Part shown: piece after piece, positions 10,815 to 19,055 of the stretch
Layout: each line of letters opens with the position of its first letter
Position numbering within the stretch: position 1 is the first letter of the stretch
Source of the DNA: Symsagittifera roscoffensis
Taxonomy: Eukaryota; Xenacoelomorpha; Acoela; Convolutidae
Length of the DNA: 64,000 bases
Assembly: GCF_963678635.1 (NCBI RefSeq)
Contig: NC_087065.1
Location: 12,173,579-12,237,578, forward strand
Reading direction: 5' to 3'
Program-made: the position numbers and the translations under genes
The notes under the pieces: generated by a model
Told to the model about the DNA's origin: nothing
What the model saw: the letters and a program-made list of their open reading frames with translations, nothing else
Database searches by the model: none

Positions 10815-13717
10815 TTATTCTTTTTAACATCATGACCGGCAGAACCGTTAACGAGCAATCCGCGCCGAGCGGATGCTCACAATAAAGCCCTTAATAGGCC
10901 TAAATTGCCGGGGCGGAAGGGTAGTTCGGAACGCGGAGGCGTTCCGGATTGCCGTGAATAGTTTTTTAACCCAGTTAAGACCGAAAATTCACGAACCAGG
11001 AAGGGTGGGGGGATCGGCCGTCCCCTCGTCCCCTGAGTGGTTTGTGACCAAAAACACTTAAAGATATAAGTAAAACCAAACAAAAAAGAGTATAGTTCCC
11101 AAGAAAAACAAAAAACATAAAAAATAACCGAAAAAACCAAAAACAGTAAAAAAGTAAAAAAAATCAGTAGAAATCATCCCCCAGACAAGATGTGATCCAA
11201 CCCCCCCGTTTGTTGTTGATAGATATATTGTTGTTACAGGCATTTGTATCAGTCAGGATTGTTACGATCAATTTTGTGGCCCGTTTGTGAGGCTTGTACT
11301 GTAGGGTTATTTGAGCATTTAAGCACGTTAATGATAAATTGCGCTCAATCCGGAAGGGTCAGCTGATTAGCGCTCAATTCGGAAGGGTCCTGGGTGAAGA
11401 CCGATCCGGCAAGCAGTACAAGGAGCAACAAGAAGGGGCTCAGCGACAACAACAATCGACTGTTGGGTATCGTTAACAAGTTTTGTATCCCTTTTGGTAA
11501 AAGTAAGATAGTAATCTGTGGGGGGCTCGACAGTGCTGCACTGTAGTGACCCTTCACCGAACTGCGAATATCCGAGTTAAGCACCTTAATTCGGATATTA
11601 AGGAAACCCGGAGGGGTATAGTATTAGTAATATTATTATTTATATAGCCTATATTTATAGTCTTATATTGTTTTTCAGCGAAAAACAACGAAAACAGACC
11701 GGTTTTTAGGGTCAAAATAGCGATATTTTGATCCCCCCACAAGTCGCGATTTTTGAGATATCGATATTTTTTGAAACGGAAAAAAGCGCTAAGTTAGTGT
11801 GTTACATCGTAACTGCACTACTGTAATAAGTAGAACCGGTTAACTTTAGTTCGGAAGTGGTTGGAACTAGTTTGGTACCAAAAACCAAATTTTCCCATTT
11901 TTTGATAGTAAGAAACACTATAAAATCAGAAATTTTTTTGAAATATTTGAGTTAGGGCAGTAAAAATAGTTGTTCGGACAACGTCCACTAGTGAATCTAC
12001 GAGTTTTAAAACCCGCGACCCGAAAGCCTTCCGGGTTGCAGAGAAATCGAACATAACGTGTTTGATTTGGTGGATTCATCAATCCGGAGGGGTCCAGGTA
12101 GCATAGTTTTTCGCAAATTTTTTCTACAAAAGCGTTTTAGATCGGGTCTTTTGCATTGAACGAGAAGGGCATAGGCCTTCTGAGCTCGGATCAATAATTT
12201 TTAGGTCGAAAGGACCAGAATTGCGGAAAAAGTTAGGTGGAGCCTATAAGCGAGAAATTTTTTGAGTTTGCAAGAAAGACGTTTTAGTTAATAACTTTAG
12301 AACTACTGAGCATATTGAGTTGATCTTGGTACCAATAGATCAGAAATTAGCTGAGCTTACTGATAGGGTCAGAAATTTTTTTGGAAAAGTAGGCGAGAAA
12401 ATTTTTTGAGATTGTTTTTAGCAAATTACACAAATCCGGAGGGGTACACCCTTCACGTTTTATAAATTTTTCTGAAAAACCCTTAGACCCCTACCAAAAG
12501 GTAATAGCGGTTGAATAAAGTAACTTTAGGCCATTCTAGACCAAAAGGGAGGGCTGAAGGCACGAGACAACCATAATAGAGTCGAAATTAGGCAAGTGAT
12601 AAGACCCTTCACCGTTAGTGTGAATTGTCAAATAAGTGCCTTAACTTCAATCCGGAGGGGTCTAGGAAAGTACCCTATACCCTTCCCAGTTAATTCAAAC
12701 AGCATAAAAGCAACGCAGAACGTATCAGGAGGGGTATAGGTTGAAAACAGGAAATCTCCGAAAAGCTACTTTTTACAAATCCGGAGGGGTCCGAATCCGG
12801 AGGGGTCTTATAGTTGCTAATTCGGAGGGGTCCAAATCCGGAGGGGTCTTCTTTTAACCAACTCAGAGGGGTCCAAATCCGGAGGGGTCTAGATTCTATC
12901 AATCCGAAAGGGTCCTATTTGTGCCAATCCGGAGGGGTATTATTTTATTAAGGACTTAGGTAGACGAAAGAAAGACTAAAAAGTGAGAGGTATTAGGTTA
13001 TTAGCACACAGGCTAGGTATCAGTGACTGCACTGGTAACTTGCCTTTCAATAAGAACCAGACTAATACAAAACAGGTCCGAACTCGGATATTCGCGACAC
13101 TAAGTCTAAATTAAAAAGAGCGTGATTCATTGGTGTGGATTGAAACATAATACGTTTTTGGGAAAAGTGACTGCCCTGAGGATTTTAGTAGGTCTAGCTC
13201 GGGCAGTCCGAAGGCAGATAGGTAACACAGTACTCGGTGGGTGCAATAGACGCCCACTTGAGAAAATTACTGCCTTCAAAGTTTTGTCTGTTTGGTGCAG
13301 CACCTAGCAGGGAAAACTTTTTCTTTAAAAGACAGGTTCGACTATTGTACTGCGACCGACTAAGAGTACAAGACACATACGTTTTTTTTATATAATACAT
13401 TCATATTGTGTCAATATATATTATTTGTTTTTGATTTTAAATCAACATAAACTGTGCTTGATCCCGTAGTGAATACACTATCTTTTAAATTGACTGATAA
13501 CATCATATTGTGCTAGTTTTCAAATCTTACCACCGATATTCGGTTAGTGTGAATAAATTTTATACAATCTGTACTCTGACAACATACAGGGATTCTTGGT
13601 CACTATTTAATAGAATCTTGTGGAATTTATTGTGTTGTGTCATTATTATTGTTAATAAAACTATAAAGTCTCTAGCAATCGAGTTAAGTATAGGTATTAA
13701 AAAGTGACAAATAGAGA
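10815..13717 (+). other. Long 5' leader of the giant element
   Basis: This 2.9-kb stretch between the LTR and the first gag ATG has no long sense ORF. It holds the CCGGAGGGG repeat cluster (11346-12950). It also holds two diverged copies of a GACCCTTCACCG block (about 11548 and 12603), and two GCGAGAAA-TTTTTTGAG words (about 12250 and 12393). A perfect 15-nt inverted repeat pairs GCGAATATCCGAGTT (11564-11578) with AACTCGGATATTCGC (13082-13096). The many upstream AUGs would hinder simple scanning from the LTR, so splicing or internal initiation is likely. That last point is inference. Confidence 0.7.
11346..12950 (+). repeat. Cluster of about 15 short repeats with core AATCCGGAGGGGTC
   Basis: Copies are seen near 11346, 11375, 11606, 12080, 12431, 12649 and 12726, and then tightly packed from about 12777 to 12945. 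Spelling varies slightly (AATCCGGAAGGGTC, AATTCGGAGGGGTC, ACTCAGAGGGGTCC), and all are in the same orientation. A further copy, CAAATCCGGAAGGGT, lies inside each LTR. The dense, directional, spaced arrangement resembles an array of protein- or RNA-binding sites, as the 5' leader motif arrays of some Gypsy elements do. The binding partner is unknown. Confidence 0.85.
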
Positions 13718-14869
13718 ATGAGTCTAGACAAGTCAAGGATACCAAAACGAGGTAATAGCTCTAGGAAATTCATACCTGAAAAGCAAAGAAAAACGATGAC
13801 CGATCCTTTTGTGGATTGGATCAAGCGATCACGTTCCGATAAAGAGGAGACGGTTTCAGGCAGAATGGTTGAAACGAGAAGTCAGAAGACCTCAGAAGAG
13901 CGAAGAGAACTGTTAGAAGTGGAGGTCAATACGGACCATACCATGAGCGACAACCAGGAAGTAAATGGACTGGAAGGGAGAGGCAGACGGCTGGCGAGTG
14001 AATCTACTCCGATAGAACAAGGCCACGATTTTGCCACTTCCACCGGGACATTGGATCGGGAAGAGATGTCGGAACTGTCCGACATCTCAACTGAAGTAGC
14101 GACAACTAGAAGATCTCCGACAGACAACACTATGATGGCAAGCGGAACTGGGAAGCAAACAACGTCGTCATCGTTCTCAGAAAGAATGAAGAACACCTTA
14201 GGAAACTTCTTTCCATTCAGCATGGGAGGAGGAGCAGGAAACGATGGTGAGTCCCAGGAGGATGAGGAAGATGAAGAAGAGCAAGGGGACTTTGGATCTC
14301 AAGTCAGCCTCAATAGTTCGATCCAGGAGAGTGAGGCACACGTCGGAAGAGAGACTGGAACCATGGACAAATTTGGTGTAGTGACAACGATAAGCAAGGA
14401 GGCAAACACACCGGGCCAGTCAAAGGACTTCGCGATTAGGACAAGTTCGGAGCCACAACCTGAAGAGAGTAGAACCAGAGGGCTAGGCAATGCGTTAATG
14501 GATCCTGAAATAAATAATGAAAAGACGTTGAAGCAGAGAGTCAAGGCCCGGATCTCGACAAGCACGAAGTTACCTGGGACCGACAGGGTTACACCGCCAC
14601 TAGTGACGCCACTCGTGGATAACGGGGCAGCACTAGAGGAAGCCTTAAACAACATACTGGGCAGTTTAGGAGAACAAAATGAACAGATGTCGATAAGGAT
14701 GACTGAACTAGAAAGAGCAGTTCACATTGAAAGAGAAAGTCTGCGGGAAGAAATAAACCGCAACAGACAAGAAGTTGGCAGGAGCGAAAAACGCTTGAAA
14801 GAAAGAACGGACGAATATATGACGAGGAACTTGTCGCGAATGACAAGAGAGGCGGAACAGAGGGAGTAA
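13718..14869 (+). CDS. gag: Gag N-terminal part of the giant element (ends at an in-frame TAA)
   Basis: This 383-aa ORF starts with the first good ATG after the leader. It is rich in Ser, Thr, Glu and Arg, with an acidic run near residues 180-193, and ends in a heptad-like coiled coil (residues about 310-383). It stops at TAA 14867-14869. The next ORF starts 15 nt later in the same frame and continues coiled-coil-type sequence. The stop therefore looks like one substitution within a longer Gag, or possibly a readthrough codon. No zinc knuckle or capsid homology lies in this part; those lie downstream. It is expected to be the structural protein of cytoplasmic particles. Confidence 0.75.
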   Translation: MSLDKSRIPKRGNSSRKFIPEKQRKTMTDPFVDWIKRSRSDKEETVSGRMVETRSQKTSEERRELLEVEVNTDHTMSDNQEVNGLEGRGRRLASESTPIEQGHDFATSTGTLDREEMSELSDISTEVATTRRSPTDNTMMASGTGKQTTSSSFSERMKNTLGNFFPFSMGGGAGNDGESQEDEEDEEEQGDFGSQVSLNSSIQESEAHVGRETGTMDKFGVVTTISKEANTPGQSKDFAIRTSSEPQPEESRTRGLGNALMDPEINNEKTLKQRVKARISTSTKLPGTDRVTPPLVTPLVDNGAALEEALNNILGSLGEQNEQMSIRMTELERAVHIERESLREEINRNRQEVGRSEKRLKERTDEYMTRNLSRMTREAEQRE

Positions 14870-14884
14870 CGCTTAAGAGCCGAC

Positions 14885-17530
14885 ATGGAGAAGTTAAGAA
14901 TTCAGCAAGAGCAGTCTCTTGGGTCTCTTGACACAAAGATAGACGCGATGATGGAGAGGCGAACTCAGGCTATCATGGATAGGTTGGACGGGCTACTAAG
15001 CAGCAAGAGTGGACCAAAAGAAGGAGAACCGAACTCGGGAGGTCCCAGCAGGGAACCGAGGGTGAACTTCAATGAACATCAAAGGAGGAAGACATATGGA
15101 TCCACTAGAGGCAGGGGCAGTTCATCAGGCTATGCCACAAGGGGTAATACAGCATGGGGCCCGAACAGTAGAGCAAATTCAACGGGGAACAGACAGACCT
15201 CTGACGAACGACCAACGCAAGGCACACATGCGACTGGGAGAAGTGATTCCGGCAACAAGGGGCATGCAAGCCCGAAGAGGAGTCATGCAGGTCAAGCAGG
15301 AAACGCTCATGGTGATTCGGATTGCAGGGATGCACCGCACACAGAGCCTTCGACAAGGTGTGAGGACACTCAAGCGGGACACTCAAGGGATGCTATGGCA
15401 ATGGCCACAGCATTTGAACCCCTGAACAGGTCTTTGGAGACATTCCTGACGAGGTTATCTAGAACCAATGAACGCAGTGAGAAGTCCAGAAGAGTCTTTA
15501 AGAAGCCAAGATGCTACAAAGACGAATCTGATGGCTGTATTGATACCTCGATAGAGGTAATGAAGCTGCATTTCGAGGAAGAGGACTTGTCGGAGAGACA
15601 GGAATGCAGCGCGCTCACCAGCAACTTAGAAGGGACAGCCCTGAACTGTGTCATGGCCAAGAAACAGTATCAACGTGACACTGCTGAGAAAATCTTCGAA
15701 ATCTTGTTAAACCGTTTCGGATCAGGGGTGCAGGGGCACCAGGCGATGATGCGCTTCGAGAAACGGAGGCAACGAGAAGATGAAACAATAGACAAGTTTC
15801 TCGATGATTTAGAAATGCTGAGAAGACGCAGCCAACCGGATGAGTCAAACCGAAGGATGAACCTGGCCGTAGCCTCAAAATTCATCGATGGTGTGAAAAA
15901 TGATGAACTTCGTACGATGCTAGCAACGAATTACACACCACTATCAACTAATGCGCCAACACCGGAGGAGTTGAGGCTCAAATCAAAAGAGTATCTTTTG
16001 TTGAAACCTCCTTCGAGATCTGGATATTACAAGAACAATTATGGAAATTTTAACAACGGACCAGCAAACCAAGGGAACAATTGGTACAAACCGAGGGATG
16101 ATATGGACAAGAGACGTTCTTGTGCTAATTGCAGTTCAACAGACCATCATGTGTCAGCATGCCCAGCTTACAAACAAGGCATGAAAGCAATAGGCTTTAG
16201 CCTCGAGGACGAAGATGCGTCAGAGTTGGATCATGAGGATTTCATGAGAGGAGTAATTGCGAAATTCGGCCCGAGGTGTTTCTTTTGTAACTTGGAAGGT
16301 CATTTTAAATCAGATTGTCCGCAATTCTGGGATGCAGTGGCAGACATCAAGCATCCAAGACATGAAGAAGCTTTGTCAGGAGTGAAAGCCAGCAAGGCTC
16401 GACTTTTGAGTGAAGCGGAGGCACGCAGAAAGGATAAACCTCAAGAGCTGGTAGCAAAGAAGATGCAAGCGGTAACAGAAGAAGCACGTGAACCGGAACC
16501 AGCAACTGCGGCCGATGACTTCAAAATCGATTATAGGGCAGCTGCGAGGGATGCTATAAATAGAGTACAACAGGAACTAGTGACGAAAGAGATTGAACAA
16601 AAGGTGAAACTCAAGCTGGAGAATGAAAAATTACAGGAGCAATTGAACGCCTTCGAAGCAACGGAAGTTGAAGAGGCAAAAGCACCAAGCAGCTTGATTA
16701 TGAAACTTAATGTTATCTCTGGTCAGAGGTTCGGTTTGGCACCGCAAGGAAGTAAAATACAGTCGATAATCTCGGTGGCAGGGCATCAGGTAATCAGAAA
16801 TCTGAGTGAGCCGTCTGAGTTCACTTTGATGCATTTGGACACATATGCAGACTATCTGAGGCAGATGGAGCCACGCACCGAGTCGAGGGCTGTGAGGGCA
16901 CTACTAACGACGGGTGGCCCTCGCACGAAGAAACTTCATGGACGCTACCTAGAAGTCTATGGGCCGTATCAAGTGATGCTGAACGTGGATGGGATCAGTA
17001 TCTACACCAGGACTTATGTAACAACGGATGATGACCAAATAGGGCAGATCTATTTGGGAGAAGAGGAACTCAAGGTCCGCAGGATAGGCCATGACGCCAT
17101 GATGGAACAAGACGCAGTACACATTGGATATGAAGCAGATGTGACAGCACATCTGCTCGACACCAACGGAACAAAAATCGGAGTCACAGGGCTTCTGGAC
17201 ACAGGAGCGGTAGTGAGTGTGATGCCGATAAAAACTTGGGAAAGAATGGGCTTCACGCGGGAAGATCTAATTCCAACGAATCTCCGACTGCCCGCAGCCA
17301 ATCGAGGAGCCATCTACGTAGCCGGAAGAACACCGATAACGGTCCTTCACATGGGAGGACGAGATCTTTGGATGAGCTTCCTGGTGGTAGAGAATCTGGA
17401 CGATGCCGACCAATTCATCTTGGGCAGAGATTTTGTCAGGAATTTTGACGTGATGATTGATTTGAACAACGGTCTGATACGGATTAGAAACCCGGACCAA
17501 AAGTATGTTAAGAGACCAATAATAGGATAA
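14885..17530 (+). CDS. gag-pro: Gag (capsid, nucleocapsid) and aspartic protease of the giant element
   Basis: An 881-aa ORF, in frame with the preceding one. It starts with the end of a coiled coil, then a low-complexity Gly/Ser/Arg/Thr stretch (about 40-170). A Ty3-type capsid-like region follows (about 180-385; ETIDKFLDDLEMLRRRS lies in it). Two CX2CX4HX4C zinc knuckles follow, one near residues 412-425 (CANCSSTDHHVSAC) and one near 463-476 (CFFCNLEGHFKSDC). A second coiled coil lies near 560-600. A retropepsin domain closes the ORF, with catalytic DTGA (Asp at about residue 772) and the later FILGRDF motif near 845. The proteinase would cleave Gag and Pol. The ORF stops at 17528-17530, and pol continues in the -1 frame, which is open from 17512, giving a 16-nt shift window. 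All key residues are present. Confidence 0.88.
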   Translation: MEKLRIQQEQSLGSLDTKIDAMMERRTQAIMDRLDGLLSSKSGPKEGEPNSGGPSREPRVNFNEHQRRKTYGSTRGRGSSSGYATRGNTAWGPNSRANSTGNRQTSDERPTQGTHATGRSDSGNKGHASPKRSHAGQAGNAHGDSDCRDAPHTEPSTRCEDTQAGHSRDAMAMATAFEPLNRSLETFLTRLSRTNERSEKSRRVFKKPRCYKDESDGCIDTSIEVMKLHFEEEDLSERQECSALTSNLEGTALNCVMAKKQYQRDTAEKIFEILLNRFGSGVQGHQAMMRFEKRRQREDETIDKFLDDLEMLRRRSQPDESNRRMNLAVASKFIDGVKNDELRTMLATNYTPLSTNAPTPEELRLKSKEYLLLKPPSRSGYYKNNYGNFNNGPANQGNNWYKPRDDMDKRRSCANCSSTDHHVSACPAYKQGMKAIGFSLEDEDASELDHEDFMRGVIAKFGPRCFFCNLEGHFKSDCPQFWDAVADIKHPRHEEALSGVKASKARLLSEAEARRKDKPQELVAKKMQAVTEEAREPEPATAADDFKIDYRAAARDAINRVQQELVTKEIEQKVKLKLENEKLQEQLNAFEATEVEEAKAPSSLIMKLNVISGQRFGLAPQGSKIQSIISVAGHQVIRNLSEPSEFTLMHLDTYADYLRQMEPRTESRAVRALLTTGGPRTKKLHGRYLEVYGPYQVMLNVDGISIYTRTYVTTDDDQIGQIYLGEEELKVRRIGHDAMMEQDAVHIGYEADVTAHLLDTNGTKIGVTGLLDTGAVVSVMPIKTWERMGFTREDLIPTNLRLPAANRGAIYVAGRTPITVLHMGGRDLWMSFLVVENLDDADQFILGRDFVRNFDVMIDLNNGLIRIRNPDQKYVKRPIIG

Positions 17531-19032
17531 TAACAGACGAAAGCAAGGTACCAATTTTTTTGGATAGAAAAGTAAAATTACAACCAGGACAAGCTGTAGT
17601 AGCAATTTTTAGAATGAGAAATTTAAATTCGTTGAGTGATTGTAAACAGGTTTGCTTGGTACCGAATCCAAATAGTCAGAGTTCGGTGATTTTAGGCCGG
17701 AGCTTCTCGGTAACGCGAAACGGACTGTGTGTCAGTGTGTTGTTGAACACACTGGACACCACGGTTTCAATCCAGCGTGGAAAGAAGCTTGGCTACGCTT
17801 TGCCGATGAGGACCGACTATGAGGAGACACAAAACTTGAAGAAATATAGTGTGAAAGACTGTCCTTATCATGCAAATAAAGATAAAATTTTAAAGAGAAT
17901 CAATGAATTAAAATCTATTCATAAATTGTTTTCAATGAAATCCGAAACGGACGACGGCTTATCAAGCTGCTCGAATTTTCCGGAACGCCCCTCGTCATGT
18001 GAACTAGATTCTGACAAAACGGTTTTGCCAGAAATAGAACATTTAAAAGGGAAAATAGGTGATGGAGATTTTGAAAAATTGCGGGACCTCCTAAATCGGA
18101 ACGCTGATGTATTTTCAAAACATAAGGCGGACATCGGTTGCTGTAACTTCGTCGAACACGAAATCGAACTAGAAGAGGGCGCCGTTCCCCATAGGGAAGG
18201 CGCAAGGCGAATGACGCCACATAAATCGGAAGCGTGCCGAGCGGAAATAGAAATGTTGCTTGAATACGACATGATAGAACCCTCGAAATCGCCATGGGCT
18301 TGCGGAGTAGTAATGGCGAAAAAGAAAGGGGGGCAGCTTAGATTTTGTTGCGACTTTCGTTACTTGAACGCGGTAACGATAAAAGATGCGTACCCGATAC
18401 CGCGAATAGACGAGAGCCTATCTAAACTTGGTGATGCCAAATTCTTCACCACATTGGACTTAGGTTCTGCCTTCTGGCAGGTTCCTTTGCGGAAAAAGGA
18501 TAGGGAAAAAACCGGTTTCGCGTGCGAATTGGGGTTGTACCAGTGGAAGAGGATGCCCTTCGGCTTGTGCAATGCAACAGCAACCTTTCAAAGGCTGATG
18601 GCTCAGGCTTTGACAGGAGTGACCAAAAAGTACGGGAATCTCTTGATGTGCTACGTGGATGACGTAGTCATAGCGACACCGACCCTGAAGGATCACATTG
18701 ACCGGCTCGATGAGGTCTTCGGATGTATGAAAAGAGCAGGCTTGAAATGCAAACCATCGAAATGTGAAATCCTTAGGGATTCGATCAAGTACCTGGGAAG
18801 AATGGTGGACAGGCATGGTGTGAGGCCAGATCCGGAAGCAGTAGAGGCTGTGCTGACATGGAAGGCTCCGAGGACGGACACACAGCTAATGAGCTTCCTG
18901 GGGTTTGCCAATTATTACCGTGAATTCATTAAAGGATATGCGGATATGGTGTACCCGATGCAGAAGCTGATGCGCAACAAAGGAAAAAGTTCGAATGGAA
19001 CGATGAGGCACAGGTTGCTTTCGAGAACATAA
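17512..19032 (+). CDS. pol: Pol part 1: reverse transcriptase of the giant element
   Basis: The frame opens after a TAA at 17509-17511, with no AUG near the start, so it should be reached by frameshift from gag-pro. The first 90 residues are a linker containing a GKKLGYA segment that follows the protease in Gypsy elements. A full Ty3/Gypsy-type RT follows: LDLGSAFWQ (first catalytic Asp), RMPFGLCNATATFQRLM, and YVDD near 18652-18663. The thumb (KYLGRMVDRHG, SFLGFANYYREFI) is present. Pol breaks at the A5 run 18984-18988 between the thumb and RNase H; after that run the frame that continues Pol is the -1 frame (the downstream ORF), and this ORF ends at 19032 in spurious residues. RT copies the element's RNA into DNA in the particle. 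Confidence 0.9.
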   Translation, partial: ETNNRIITDESKVPIFLDRKVKLQPGQAVVAIFRMRNLNSLSDCKQVCLVPNPNSQSSVILGRSFSVTRNGLCVSVLLNTLDTTVSIQRGKKLGYALPMRTDYEETQNLKKYSVKDCPYHANKDKILKRINELKSIHKLFSMKSETDDGLSSCSNFPERPSSCELDSDKTVLPEIEHLKGKIGDGDFEKLRDLLNRNADVFSKHKADIGCCNFVEHEIELEEGAVPHREGARRMTPHKSEACRAEIEMLLEYDMIEPSKSPWACGVVMAKKKGGQLRFCCDFRYLNAVTIKDAYPIPRIDESLSKLGDAKFFTTLDLGSAFWQVPLRKKDREKTGFACELGLYQWKRMPFGLCNATATFQRLMAQALTGVTKKYGNLLMCYVDDVVIATPTLKDHIDRLDEVFGCMKRAGLKCKPSKCEILRDSIKYLGRMVDRHGVRPDPEAVEAVLTWKAPRTDTQLMSFLGFANYYREFIKGYADMVYPMQKLMRNKGKSSNGTMRHRLLSRT

Positions 19033-19055
19033 AGCGGGAACTGTGCGAAGCGCCA

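Noticed and set aside
12601..12950. CRISPR-like array in the leader repeats
   Set aside because: Units are too short (about 14 nt), spelling is variable and spacing irregular, and the setting is a eukaryotic retrotransposon.
13882..14936. Long minus-strand ORFs across the giant element
   Set aside because: They are antisense shadows of the GC-richer gag/pol and accessory ORFs, with no domains and no start context.
15072..15425. Overlapping 117-codon ORF within gag
   Set aside because: It lies in the low-complexity Gly/Ser/Arg part of Gag, where alternative frames stay open by composition.
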